Shown: positions 1 through 12,060 of the stretch, piece after piece
How positions within the stretch are numbered: the first letter of the stretch is position 1
How the letters are laid out: each line of letters begins with the position of its first letter
Source of the DNA: Zhengitettix transpicula
Lineage: Eukaryota > Arthropoda > Insecta > Orthoptera > Tetrigidae
Length of the DNA: 64,000 nucleotides
Reading direction: 5' to 3'
NCBI GenBank assembly: GCA_037074705.1
Contig: CM073591.1
Coordinates: 81,946,532-82,010,531, forward strand
The notes under the pieces: model-generated
Told to the model about the DNA's origin: nothing
The model's database searches: none
The model's input: the letters and a program-made list of their open reading frames with translations, nothing else
Translations under genes and position numbers: made by a program

Positions 1-381
1 TCGCAGTAGTTATGACAAATACTTCGATTAATCATTTTCCAAAATATTTAACTTATTATTATAATGTTACACAATTTTAGATCATTGTTGGTACAAATAA
101 ATATTTTGAAAAAATAATTATGTTTCCTATGGCATTGTAACTTGAAAGTATTTATCCACGGGTATTTGAAAAATGTTCCAAAAAATGGGAAAGAAACGTT
201 ACGTTCGTGTCATAGAAAGTTTAAAATGACGTAGATATTATAAATTATACTTTTTCTAGATGAATTCATTCACAAATTTATTTCAGAATTTCATTCGAGA
301 TTCTAAGATATTTCGTATTAAATTATTATACATTTTCTATTGATATTTACTACAAAATATCCGTCATATTTATATATTTTC
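1..381. other. AT-rich DNA, nothing recognised
   Basis: No coding frame, repeat or RNA gene could be recognised in this stretch. It is AT-rich and ends where a dispersed repeat copy begins. Confidence 0.6.
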
Positions 382-468
382 ATTCTACTTTTACTATAAA
401 GGCCAAACGTGTCATGTAAATAGCGCAGAGGTAAAAGCTGCTTGCTGTCAGAGGCACTAACTTAGACC
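382..468 (-). repeat. Dispersed ~90-bp repeat (family B), copy 1
   Basis: In reverse complement this matches the copies at 2658-2750 and 6045-6131. Shared words, read in the family's forward sense, include GTCTAAGTTAG, TTACATGACACGTTTGGCC and CTGCGC. Similarity is high but interrupted by small differences, as expected of an old dispersed repeat. It is inverted relative to copy 2, so the two could be the ends of a ~2.4-kb element. No tail or target-site duplication was seen. Confidence 0.7.
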
Positions 469-1159
469 GACAAATATTGTCAATAGAAATATGTTTGATA
501 ATATTTTAATAAATCTCGTGCCGTTATTCGATTTATAAATTAGTATCCAGTAATCATAATCTTCATCGTAACTGGCATAACATGTTCTAATCTCGTCACT
601 CTCTTTCAGTCATTAATTTCCCTAATCACAAATATCAATTGTAATATTTTGAGTATCCTGAGGAATCCATGCAATACGTGTACTGAATTATGTTTCAGTA
701 CCCCAATAGTAATTAATTTCAATGTCATTATTAATATATTGTTTCGTATGTTGCTTATGGTCTCGCTAGTACAATATATCACAATGATATTCAAGTAAAC
801 AGCAATACTTTATATTCTAATAATAATCTACTTGTAAAATACTTGCCAATGTTTTAGGCACTTTACAGAACGTAAAATTACAGTGCTGGAATGTCGTGTT
901 TGTAATTCGCGCCATTTCAATTCGATCCGCCATGTATTGTGAAATTATGTTTCTAGTTTTTCTTGAGTTTAAATAATGAATAATCGAGTTATTTACTGAC
1001 CTGTTTAATTTAACACATTATGAAAGTACTATTCGTGTTCAGTTAAATAATATTTTTATTGTATAATTGAAAAAAGGCACATTTATGGAAACTGTCGGGC
1101 TCATGGAGAGAACGATAAAGAAGGTCACAAAAAATGATTAAGTGATATCTAAAGAGATC
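469..1159. other. AT-rich DNA, nothing recognised
   Basis: AT-rich DNA with no coding frame of interest. A short minus-strand frame at 606-794 has no recognisable similarity and looks like chance. Confidence 0.6.
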
Positions 1160-1321
1160 AGGAAAGGGAAATAATTAACTTTTCAGAGAATTATTAAGGA
1201 AGAATCGAGGAAAAACATAAAGACAGAACAAAAAGAAATTAGGAAAGGGAAATAATTATCTTTTCAGAGAATTATTAAGGAAGAATCGAGGAAAAACATA
1301 AAGACAGAACAAAAAGAAATT
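1160..1321. repeat. 81-bp tandem duplication (two units)
   Basis: Unit 1 is 1160-1240 and unit 2 is 1241-1321. They are identical except for one base near the start (TTAACT against TTATCT). The near identity indicates a recent duplication. The length is a multiple of three, but the frames hold stop codons, so no protein repeat is implied. Confidence 0.95.
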
Positions 1322-1639
1322 AATAAGTTTGTCTAGCAACACATCGAAAAATTGAAGAAACTATGCCCTTTCTTATTTGTAACCGACGAATTTTAAGTTA
1401 CTATTAGAATGCTGACAAAAAGGTAGGCCAGTTCGATACTGAATGTTCCATCATTTTTTAAATTGTTATAAAAAAACTATTAAAGATTGTAGACTACTGT
1501 CCAGTTTACGCTAAAATAATATTATTTTAAGAATGAAATTAATTTAATAGTGTTTTGTCGCAAATCCTTCACTAAACGTCAGTCACTGTCTCGTTATGTT
1601 TGTTGAGTCAATACCTTTTTATTTTCCTTTTTGTTTGTA
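1322..1639. other. AT-rich DNA, nothing recognised
   Basis: No supported feature. Confidence 0.6.
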
Positions 1640-2080
1640 CCAGCAATAAAGTTTCTCTCAGAAGTGGAGGCAGAATTAAGACCTAGACCTGGTTGTTTAG
1701 ACCCGTGCTGACACTTCGCGCTTCAGCTAATGGAAAATCGAGCTTCAGCAACCTCCATTGTGTTTCACAGTGCGAAAGGACAGCCGTAAATACACCGAGA
1801 GTCCGACAGACAGTAGACACCATAACTCGAGCGTAAACGTCACTCAGTGCGCTCACTGAGCGTGTAACAGCACAACGCCCCGGTTCTTCTCAGACACATT
1901 TACGGCTCCTAAAGTGCAAGGTCGCAAACATAGCTCACCATTAAAGCCGAGGAAAACCACCGACAGCATGGAAGCAAAATCGTCGTGGGAAGCAACGAAT
2001 AAATCAGATTATTTTCTAACAAAAGTCGATAAGAGATCTTCACAAATCATGGCTGATGGAATGAAAATGGCGTGAAAGTC
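1640..2080. other. GC-richer island with a hairpin and a short frame
   Basis: This block has higher GC and more CpG than its flanks. It holds the inverted repeat CTCAGTG...CACTGAG (1843-1860, 4-base loop) and a 35-codon plus-strand frame at 1968-2075 that starts MEAKSSWEAT. No family was recognised and no convincing splice sites were seen. It lies between two inverted family B copies (382-468 and 2658-2750), so it could be a promoter or first exon, or the interior of a mobile element. Confidence 0.3.
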
Positions 2081-2657
2081 AAACAAGATATTCCAGCATT
2101 GAGACATAACACGGAAACACGGAAATAATTATTGGCACGTGTTTTAGAAGTAGATGTTTTAGGAGTTAGATGTTCGATTATAAAAAAAAATTAAAAACAA
2201 TTTATAGTTGCATTAACCTGTTGGTCAGTAGCGACTTACATCTGTTATGTTTTACATTTGCGTAACATTTAAATTACTTTATATAACTCAGTTTTCATAA
2301 TAAATTATAAAATACTTGTTTACCATGTATATCGTGCCGATAAATTGCATGGAAAATGGTTTGTTCAGAAACGAAACAATAGTTTAATAATTATTTTGTA
2401 AGTAATTATTATTGAGTTACTAGAATTAAATTCAATTTAGTACAGCTGCTAAGATTCTCAAAATAATAAACTGATGTATTTTGATATTTGTGATTAGTCG
2501 AATTAATGTTTCTCTTACTATTAGAACCTATTATGTCCCTTACGATGTCAAGTTCATTCCTATTAATAGATCATAATTTATAAATTGGATAACGCAACGA
2601 GATTTTTTTCTATATTACGAAATATACTACAATCGTCGGAGTTTTGACACGAACGCT
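2081..2657. other. AT-rich DNA, nothing recognised
   Basis: No supported feature. Confidence 0.6.
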
Positions 2658-2750
2658 GGGTCTAAGTTAGCGCCTGTGGCAGCATTTCTTTTTGTCCCTG
2701 CGCTACTTACATGACACGTTTGGCCTATATAGCATAAGTAGATTGACATT
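2658..2750 (+). repeat. Dispersed ~90-bp repeat (family B), copy 2
   Basis: Forward copy of the family also at 382-468 (inverted) and 6045-6131. It runs from GGTCTAAGTTAGCGCC through CTGCGCTACTTACATGACAC to GTTTGGCC and then AAGTAGATTGACA. The last part is also shared with copy 3 (AAGTATATTGACA), so homology goes beyond the core. Confidence 0.75.
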
Positions 2751-5644
2751 TCATGGTGGTTATTCTGTACTGAAATATCATTACCAAATGTACAGTTACA
2801 GTTAATTGATATGAATCATTTTATAATCTAGTATAAAAATGCTGAAATAAATTTGTGAATGTATTTTTCTAGCAAAGCTATTTAAAATTAATGTAGGACG
2901 GAGATTAGATACACTTAGAAATTTTAACCGGTAGGAACCGCATAAAAAATAAGGAAATGGTCTTGTCCAAACCTCCATATAATTGAAAGTTGACAAAAGT
3001 ATTCGAAACTGAAACATAACAACCTAATATGTTGAATTTGGTATGTGCTTTTGTACGTTACAGGGAAAATTGAGTACGGAAAAGTTTTCTTAACAACGCC
3101 ATGAAAATGAAATATATGCAGGAATTGAATAATGAGATATAAAATGTTAATACCAATAAGTGGATATTAGTATGCAAAACTTCCATAATATAGATTATTT
3201 TATATTTACTTCGAAAATGAAATGGAGCATGAAACTCTTAACGATGTATCACAAATATTTATTTCCTAACTGTGAGCCTATTAGGTAACCTTGACCAGCA
3301 AAGTCCAGCGCCTGAGGATAATTCATTCACTTTTCAACAGACACAGAATGACACGAGAACTACATGAAGATATACTATTGTCATGCGATAGAAATTTTAG
3401 AGTCGAGAAATATTTTCAGACGTCGGCGATTTTATTCCCAAAAATAATAATTAGTTTCCAGTCAAAAAATATTTTTTTTCTCCAAGGAAAATAATTGTAA
3501 ACAGTTCTGTACCTGATAGTAACAAACACCTTCAAAAATTCAACGCCACTTGTAAATTTAGTTGACAATCATTTGCTTAATTTGTGTTTAGAATCACTCC
3601 ATCAATCATGTCTACCCTTATAATCATTTGTGAAATTTAAACGTTCAATATGAGCGGTGAGTCTATGAATATTGGAAAATAAGTAAAGGACGGTAGCCTG
3701 CTGATAAGTCACAGACAAAACATCAATTGCCATAAAATAGTCTTTTTAAATATTCACAAAATAAAACATACTATAGGCTGCGGATGTAATTTATTTTTAG
3801 CTTTCTCATGACTGAATATTAACAAATTCGTAATGAGAATTTTAGTGCCATGAATTGTAAATGTACTGTTTGTTCGTCATGAACATCGGTGGTTGAGCAA
3901 ACCATAAAATTCAGCACGTGTTTAATAAGGGTTGTTGAAAAAACTCCACCTTCCGTCGTATAAAATAATTTCTTTTTCAACTGATACATTTTAACCCCCG
4001 TTGCGCACAGTCTTTATTCAAAATTATTTAATGCTCCATAATGGATGTAATTTATGTCAAAAATCAAATACCAAATTTCTGAGCAATTATGTGACCGCGG
4101 TGAAAGTGTTGACTTTAAGATTTTAGTCCACGACCATTCATTTTGTTGAGGTAATGACTTTTTCTGACGAAAAATATCTCCTACAATTTCACGCTTGGGT
4201 TTCCACCTGATGTAGTAATCTTATAGGATTAACCTGTTGGACTCTTGACATTAAAACCATACGGGTTACACCCGGAGAGATCCAGTGTTTTCTTTCCCAA
4301 TCGGAAAGAACTCAATTTTCCCGATAGGATACGAAACCAGAGACCCCAATTTGATTTACCACATAATTTAACCAAGTCTATACAAACCGTAGGAATAGTT
4401 CTAAATGCAACACCATGAGTTTATAATAACGTTTCTTTTATTCAAATAGAAACAATGTGATTTAAAAATAATCCAAGATATAAAAATGAAATATTGCTGC
4501 ATATTGTCCTCAAGTTCTATAATAATCATACTTTTTAGTTCCTCAAAATAATAAATGGAGTAACACAGAAGTATACAAAAGCGTTTTTCTTTGAGAATAC
4601 GAAATCTAATGTGCGTCATGTTTTAGTATAGAACTTTCTGGGTCCTTGTCCGCCATTCGGTAATTATAACACTGTTTAAGTTTACGTTTAGCTTTAAGTA
4701 CAAAGATTTGTCTTCAATGTAAACTATGGATAGGATAGGTCTTGGGTCTATCTTTTTTATTTATAGCTCATGATTTTGATACTTTTTATTACTTATTGGC
4801 CGTATCTATTGTTTTCTCGCCTACTGTTTACCTTTTACTAACATGTCAGGTAAAAATAAACATAAATTCTGGAGATAAAATTTTTCAAATGGTGGATGAC
4901 AAATTAACACATCCCTCATATTTATTTTCTGCTCTAGAGGGAATTATTTCAAAGTTTTTTTTTGTAAAGCGAACAAAATCTCTGTGCGAGCAGTTAAAAT
5001 GAGATTTCCATAACAAAAAACAGGTGTTTGAAACGTCCACTGTCTACATGGCGGTTGACGATTTTGTATACGGGTCTACCGTATATACGGATGACAATTA
5101 GGCCGAACTTTTTCTTGTAAAAACGGATCAAAATAAACGTCGCATATTTAGATGACATCAGTTTCGTATTTCTTCGTCTACATTCGCAAACATGTATTAA
5201 TATCACTCCATTATAGACAATTTCCAGGTAAATGTATACTTTTATTTGAATAGGTGTAATGATAGAACCATTCCAATTTCTTTTAAGTCTCACATTTGTT
5301 GATTTGGGTACAAAAGGGACTTTAGTATGATTAAAAATATATTGTGGCACATTCTAGAGCCTACAAAAAAAGAGAAAGTTTCTTTGTTTATTCAGGAGAA
5401 TACTTCGTTATCGAGACGTCAAAGAAAATTAATATGGTTCAAGGTTTATTCCTCGAGGAGAAACGGAAGAGGTGAGGTTTGCGTCACGTAGTTTCGTCCT
5501 GTTAGTTGTTAGTTCTGTTTACGAGTGCAGGACGCTAATGACGGCTGTGGCTGTCCCAGTTTCCATGGTATTACTCCATAACTATTAGATACTTTAGAAT
5601 AGATAGTTTATTATTATAACGTTTCAGCTCATTAAGTTTATCTG

Positions 5645-5647
<3 letters not shown>
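2751..5647. other. AT-rich DNA without recognised features
   Basis: Several frames of 60-118 codons lie here (for example 4994-5350 on the minus strand). None has recognisable motifs, splice context or locally raised GC, and all look like chance. No repeat copies were noticed. Confidence 0.5.

Positions 5648-5691
<44 letters not shown>
5648..5691. repeat. (AT)n microsatellite
   Basis: An uninterrupted TA/AT dinucleotide run of about 40 bases. Tracts of this sort recur in the window at 32754-32796, 33237-33254 and 44286-44317. Confidence 0.95.
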
Positions 5692-6044
5692 TACGTATAT
5701 CAAATTAAAATAAATTAACTTAAAGACAAATATAATAAATAAATCTAATTTTAATTTAATACAATTAAATTGGAGAATTGCATCTCATGAGAATACATAA
5801 AAAAGGAGCACAGCGTTCGGACGCAGCTTTGAGACCTTATCAGGTACTGTGTGGATAGAAAATGTAAAGGGAGACGTAAAATATTCAATCTGTGGAATAT
5901 AAAAAACTCTTAATAACATTTTTGAAGCCAAACTTGGATTCAAAGAGGTGTAAAAATTCAATTAGTTGATTACAAACACATTAACCAATTTTATGATTCA
6001 TGGACTGCCTCATATGCAAGTTTAGTTTTATAGAACTTATTTTT

Positions 6045-6131
6045 GCACAACATTAGCGCCTCTGGTAGCAGTTTTTGCCCCTGCGCCCCTTACATGAAAC
6101 GTTTGGCCTTTGTAGTACAAGTATATTGACA
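6045..6131 (+). repeat. Dispersed ~90-bp repeat (family B), copy 3
   Basis: Same orientation as copy 2. Shared words include TTAGCGCCT, CCCTGCGC, TTACATGA, ACGTTTGGCC and AAGTATATTGACA. The short minus-strand frame that covers this copy (6037-6267) is a by-product and not a gene. Confidence 0.7.
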
Positions 6132-7369
6132 GTAAGATATAAATGATACGCATGACAGGAAATATTAACAGCTTATAGCTTTTTCGACAAGGTAGTATAA
6201 CGTTAATTAGTCCACACACATCTTTGGATTTTCGTAAAATAATCCAAAATCCTGTATAGTTTCCCATTCATTCCCTTGCATTGAATATTATTCGAGGTTT
6301 TATTGACTAAGATTGGGTAAGACTTTACGTAAAAGCTTAGAAGCTAACGGAACCTTCTTACATTTTCAAGGAATGTCAAGTAGGTGCTACAATAATTCCT
6401 GAAGGAATATCCCTACTGCACCGGTTAAATCGTATCCTACTTAGGAACCATAGAAGCCCAATAACACATGCCTATGAAACCATCAGACTAAATAAAATTC
6501 TGTGATAAAATGGTAAATTAGTTATTTTGTGAATAAAATGCTTTTAACTTCATGTCTATAGATAGGTTAATTTGATAAATAAAAAACGTCAAAAAGCTTA
6601 TACCGTGATACTATTTCGACGATTTTAATGACAACTCCGTTTTAAGATTATCTTTGGTTCGGGTTTACACCATCACATTCAAATCGAATGACACATGGAA
6701 TGCATATTTTACTACACTTTAACAATCACTTTTAAAGACATTGGGTCAATAGTTTCTCTTGTGCTTGTTATTGAAATAAGGAACCATTTGTCGGAATTCG
6801 TGATTTTTAAGCATAATTGTAGTGCTAGATTATGTTTTGTGAGTCGTAAGTGCGCTGAAGTCAAGGTTCAATTGATACCCTGACGAACGAAGGAAAAGTC
6901 TTCCTGACGAACTCCCCAAGTCCTCGTTATCATCAGCTACTTAAGACTGTCATCAGTGAGAAACAGATTAGATACACTCGTATCTTTAGAATGAGCATCC
7001 TGTCCAAGATCTTAAAAACATTTCCTAAAATTTTCCCAATGGCAGTCCAATAGATATTATTCATTCAAGAAACTGTATGAAAACAATTTTTTAATTATGC
7101 TGGTCAAAGGCATATTTATTGTACAACGACGGACATGTACAGGAAAATTTTGCGATAAACAATTTTGCCATTCGGATTACGGATCTACCTACAATTAAAA
7201 TTTATAATTCTATTATTGTAAATACACGAATGGATTTAATACGTTTCAAGTGAGTCACACGTAATGTAGGGCCTACGTGAATAACGTCAGGTGCGTGGTA
7301 GATAGTTCCTCAGTTTAGTACTCAAATCACTATTTAACCATAATATCGCGCCATTCTTCCCATATAATA
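6132..7369. other. AT-rich DNA, nothing recognised
   Basis: No coding frame with recognisable content. No repeats were noticed. Confidence 0.55.
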
Positions 7370-7760
7370 GAAAACGCGTGTGTTCCTGCTTCATGGTGTC
7401 ACAAGAAAGTGACACGTGGAATAAATCTGGCCGGAGCAGAAAATCCTGGGTGGGATTCGAAGTAGTTCATAAAACGTGGACAATTAAGTATCGTGCAGAG
7501 TCGGGCGCGATATTTTATCTCATAATAATGGTTATAGAAAATAGATGTCCGCGAGATGCGTTGGCCGCATTGTCTGCGGAGACGCTTAGCATTGAAAAGA
7601 CCGTCACGATTTACGTCCTCACGATCAAGGACCACGCTTGAAATTTAATCATTGGGCGAGTGTTTTCGTCCTCGCAGCAATTTGCATCCTCGCACTGCGG
7701 CACTAAGTGCGAGCAATGACAAGGACGAGACCTCGCCCACTCTGGGCTGCTTCATTCATC
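7370..7760. other. CpG-richer island ending in nested inverted repeats
   Basis: A GC/CpG-rich block in AT-rich surroundings. Frames of 87 codons (7378-7641, plus) and 78 codons (7399-7635, minus) lie on opposite strands with no recognisable motif, so neither is called. The right part (7653-7739) holds three nested complementary arm pairs: TGGGCGAG/CTCGCCCA, CGTCCT/AGGACG and CTCGCACT/AGTGCGAG. Together they could fold into one long interrupted hairpin. It may be a regulatory island or a mobile-element remnant; the function is unknown. Confidence 0.5.
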
Positions 7761-9581
7761 ACCTTAATGAGTAATTTAACTAATGTTCTCATAATGACGT
7801 GGAAAAATCATTCTGAACTGCAGTTTTTTGCCATTTTGTCCGGGAAGAAAAGGTGGTCTAATTAGACGTATAAATGCTGCATACAATACAAAGAGATTTG
7901 TATATCAGTCTTATTGTATTTTAACTTACATAAAAATAATAATTTTTTTAAAAAATATTTAAGTATCATCCAAATATAATTTTATAAATTAGATGAAAAA
8001 CACCATTTTATAATAGTGGTCTCTTTAATTTCAACAATCACGCCGAATTCAATTTTTTTTATGACTTTACCACATTTCAAATGATAAATCAAGATATTAA
8101 AAACCGCAGAATTATTCTTTCAATATATTTACGAAATATAAAAAATTGAAATGATTTATTCGTAATATTTGCCTAAAGGCAAAAATACTGTCACAGTTAA
8201 TCAACTGTGTCAATAAATCATTCACATGCACACACATTTATATAATAAGTCTGTATTATTTTTATTCTTAATTTCCCGTTTCCAGTCTTTTGAGTCGGGT
8301 GTAATCAACGACCTCCACATTTTTGTTTCGCTTCACCATTCTTTTCTTTCATTCAGTATTTATTCTATTTTTCCTCCCCATTTCTCTATTCTTTCCGTAA
8401 CTGTATTCATCCGCCTCTTTCCAAGCCTGCCCGTGATGTATATATTTTTTACTTTATCAGAAAATACTCGTTTTTAAACTATATTCTTTCATTCTCATCA
8501 TATATCAAAACCAATACAGCTTACTAACCAATGCATTGTCTTGTATTTACAGGAAGACCGTTTTTCCTCTGATGTCCTCAATTCCGATCTTATCTCTCCT
8601 ATTATTCCTTTCAGGAACTTCATTTTCTCTGCTCGAATTTTACATTCCTCCCTTGTGTTTGTTGTCAATGTTCCTGCTGCTTACGTCAATACCGGTTAAC
8701 AACCCATTGAATAGAGGACCTTCTGGCACTTCCTTGTTCCACTCTAGGTCTCTCACAGTCTGGTAAAACACATTCACTTGCTGAATTATTTTCCCAAATT
8801 TCTCGTTTATCTTTCATCCTTCAGTGATAGATATTCGAAGATTTTTACATCATCTAATGGATTCCGAATTAGTAATGAATATTTAATACCACCAGTAATT
8901 AATGTATTCAAGCGAGGAACGGTGAGATGATGTTCAAGGCGGATTATCAATTTAACAGTATAAGCAGTTATTTTTAAAAAGTACGAAGTACTTAAAATTT
9001 GAAATTGTTCACAAACGGTGAGCGATTCAAAAACCTATGGAAAGAGCAGTGTTAGGGATGACTACAAGAGAACTGATAACATCACGTAAACTTTGAAGAT
9101 ATTTATAAGATATTCATAGGAACAAGAAGCAGTGTTGTGGAGGATACGTTGTGAAACCAGAAGATCACCGATGGATCAAGAAGTTTGAATTAGTACCTGC
9201 GAGATCGTTGGTTGTGTGATAGTCAAAATAAGAAGAGCTTAGGATTTAATTGAATTCAGATAAACCAATATGCAGACGAATAGAGAAAAATACGTTACAC
9301 AGTGGACATTAAAACGACAGTTACGCAGCTCAAACCATGAAAAATGAATTTAAATTGCTACCATTGAAAATAATATAATTTATAATATATTCAATGATAT
9401 GTAAGTCTAGATTTTCATTCAGACAAAAAATCATAGTAAGAGGCTGATAGGTATCTTTATTTTGACCATAACCTCGATTTATTTAATTGAGTCATGTAAA
9501 ATATTTTACATCTCCTTGCGGATTTGTTCACAAATATTGTCAAGTATACTCTATAATTAATAATAAGGTAAAATATTACAA
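7761..9581. other. AT-rich DNA with T-rich plus-strand stretch
   Basis: From about 8226 to 8766 the plus strand is pyrimidine-rich. This opens two frames rich in Phe, Leu and Ser that look compositional, not coding. Nothing else was recognised. Confidence 0.5.
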
Positions 9582-9815
9582 CACAGACAAACAAAGTTAT
9601 CTGAATACCAAACAACGTTTCGGGAAACCTTGTTCCTTTCTTCAGCTGCTAAGAAAAATAGAAACACAAGAACCTAGAGCGTCACAACTGCACAGTTCTC
9701 TATCTCAAAATCGACGAAAAATATATTTTACATTTTTTTCATCCATTTAGAAACGGAACTGTGTAGGAGGGAAAGAACAAGGTTTCCCGTAACTTTGTGT
9801 AATATACGTATCACT
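9582..9815. repeat. Inverted pair of Penelope-type ribozyme-like motifs
   Basis: On the minus strand, CTGAAGA (9645-9639) is followed by a GGAA/TTCC-type stem and then GAAACGTTGT (GAAA at 9621-9618). This is the layout of a hammerhead ribozyme core (CUGANGA, stem II, GAAA). A second, decayed copy lies on the plus strand at 9763-9815, with GGGAAA/TTTCCC arms and GTAA in place of GAAA. The left copy is homologous to minus-strand copies near 12586 and 43290 (shared words ACAGACAAA, AATACCA, ACAACGTTTC). Inverted pairs of this kind are typical of Penelope-like retroelement ends. One or two extra bases between CTGANGA and stem II may weaken any catalysis. Confidence 0.5.
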
Positions 9816-10229
9816 TATTTTGTCAGTATTTGGTTATTTTATCTTATTAATAATATTTTAAATAGACGTATATTATTAATACTCTATAATTACTAAATTG
9901 GAAAACAATAAGGAATCTTTGGTTGGTTTTTGAACCTATTAGAACATTTTCCATATTAGTAGCAATTTTATTCTGAAATTCTTGCTCGTTAGTAAAATCC
10001 ACAGAGAGATCCCTAATGTTTCACATTATTTTGTCAAATTAAAATTTTACTGTTAATGTTCGTAATTGAATGGATCCGCTATGCCTAAGGTCCTGTTCGC
10101 GGGACGTGCCGTAATTCCGCGAGAGTAGAAAGTCGGAGTAGAGTACTGCCCGATGAGACCGTAAAGGTCATAAAGAAAAGCTTAGCTTCTCATGGAATTT
10201 AAGAGCCATGAGAAAAAGAAGAATATGTT
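9816..10229. other. No recognised feature
   Basis: AT-rich until about 10070, then GC-richer. No gene or repeat was recognised. Confidence 0.5.
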
Positions 10230-10230
10230 A

Positions 10231-10255
10231 AGGTCAGTGCAAATGCACCTGACCT
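10231..10255. other. Hairpin with inverted AGGTCA half-sites
   Basis: AGGTCA (10231-10236) and TGACCT (10250-10255) are perfect inverted arms that enclose GTGCA/TGCAC with a 2-base loop and a one-base bulge. AGGTCA is the half-site known for nuclear hormone receptors, but this long-spaced arrangement is not a standard response element. It lies in a GC-richer block (10070-10330) with no recognised gene. Confidence 0.5.
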
Positions 10256-10330
10256 CGGAGTCCCTTCATGTCTAACAATGTTTGCGGTTATGAGTAATTT
10301 GAAGCGGCTCATTCATGAGTGTGGGTTAAA

Positions 10331-11808
10331 TTTACTCTTGTACTTACCGTTACAAACGCTTCACTCCATTTAAATTTTTCCTTAAGTCTGTATATTTTAT
10401 ATATAATATTTATTTGTTTTCAATAAATGAGCAAGTAATTTTTATAACTATTAAAATGTGAACGTAATTTGTGCACCTTCGTTACTCCAATCCATATAAA
10501 TCTCATATTTTGCGGGAGATTTCCCGCCTGACATTTATTATTCGAAAATTATTTTTCTAATTGCAATTAAAGGTAATTCTTTCAGAATTCTCAAATTCAC
10601 CTACATCGTAAATTTATATATTTTTTTATAAGACAGCCCTGATTTATGACAGGTATTAAATACTTCATCCATATTTATTTACCACGATCCTGTCAATGTG
10701 GTACGCCACCATATTCATGTCATGAATTTACAGAAGTGACGAAATAAAATTACGTTTCTGAGTTGCGTGACATTTTAATATTAATATTCAACAAGTTTCG
10801 TGTGCTGATGATCAAATATGATCATGTCTTTGAAAAAATTTAAAACGTGTGAAAGAAAACAAGAGAAACACAAATAAAAAGGTATTATTAAAATACATCG
10901 GCTAAAATCAGTATAGGCATCACAGCACGACATTTCGTGTCGAGGAGAAAAATCTCTACACATCAATTATGTATGGAGTTCAGACTTTACGTGGGTAATT
11001 AGAAACAATAAAAAACAGTGTTGTTAAATTATTTAGTACATGCAAGAGGTTGTCGCAGTAAACGTATCAGCACGGAAATCTGGATACCGACGACTATTAG
11101 ATCAGTCTGGTACGCTGCAGATTAAAAGTAGTACATTGATAATTATTCGATCAATTATTTTCATTTCTCTGTTTTTTGGATATTGGAACTCGATTCTGCG
11201 AAATAGCGACGATTCGTGCAGATTTGATAGTGTTGTGAAATACTAACCCACACCTTGATCTACCTTGATTCCAACTTGATGGAGCCCAAAAATGAATGTG
11301 CTTGGCAGATAATAATAACAATGTGCGTCCAGAAGATCCGTTTTACAAGTTGTTAATAATTAGCTCCTTATTTCAATGAGTTCGATAGCAACTATATATA
11401 TTTTTTGGGGTTAGTGAATCTACTGCGCCCATCAATTATTCTTCCAAAAAATTTCAGTTTTGATATAATGGTTTTCTGTGAATTTATATTAATTGTAAAA
11501 GTCTACCTCAATTAGATGATCGGACTATATTCAACATCTCGAACAAAATGTTGATGGGTCCAAATAAATTGGGAAATGAGGTTTATTCAGCGTAAAATAA
11601 AATTCTACGAAGTCATTGGTTTTGTAATTAACAAGATCCTATTTCTCCGCATTAACTTATAACTGGTAAAATAGTCCCTATTTTGTTTGTATATTATACG
11701 TCCCAAAAACCAAATATGCATAAAGATGTCCATAAAATATTTCTAAAAAATTGCATAACATAATGTAGGACTGTCAAAATAAATTATTCACGAGTATCTG
11801 AGGAAATA
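10331..11808. other. AT-rich DNA, nothing recognised
   Basis: If the exon at 12025-12060 is real, this is part of its downstream first intron. No second exon was recognised here. Confidence 0.5.
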
Positions 11809-12024
11809 TCATCGAATGGTTTCACGATATACAAACCCTTGAAAATTAATTTTTATGTAACTTAAGAAACGGCGACAGACGCTACACATGAATCGGGAGG
11901 TACAGTCAAAAGTACGTCCAGAACTATAAATAAAAAAATAGAAGACCTTAATGTAATTTTTTTTAAAAAAATTTTGGGTTATTTTGGAGACGATCCCAAA
12001 GTCTGAGTGGGTGGTCTGACTTAC

Positions 12025-12060
12025 CGAGAGCACTAGGGCGAGGATCGCGAAGGTGTTCAT
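12025..12060 (-). CDS. Putative first coding exon of a secreted protein
   Basis: On the minus strand the ATG at 12060-12058 opens 12 codons, MNTFAILALVLS. This is a hydrophobic start typical of a signal peptide. The codons end exactly at GTAAGT (12024-12019), a strong 5' splice donor in phase 0. Short first exons that encode only part of a signal peptide are common in insect secreted and cuticle protein genes. The exon lies inside a local GC/CpG-rich island (about 12000-12250) in otherwise AT-rich DNA. The frame also runs on unspliced to 11809, but there it becomes Lys/Phe/Ile-rich, as intron sequence would. No further exon was recognised before the window's left edge, so the protein is unknown. 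It would need a large first intron. Confidence 0.45.

Noticed and set aside
1160..1321. CRISPR-like or satellite array
   Set aside because: Only two units, directly abutting with no spacers. It is a simple tandem duplication.
4994..5350. 118-codon minus-strand frame
   Set aside because: Ordinary AT-rich composition, no motif, no splice or promoter context.
7378..7641. Opposed frames of 87 and 78 codons
   Set aside because: Neither strand shows family words. They overlap a hairpin-rich CpG island and more likely reflect few stop codons in GC-richer DNA.
8226..8766. Two hydrophobic plus-strand frames
   Set aside because: They arise from a pyrimidine-rich stretch that codes for Phe, Leu and Ser by composition. 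No membrane protein family was recognised.
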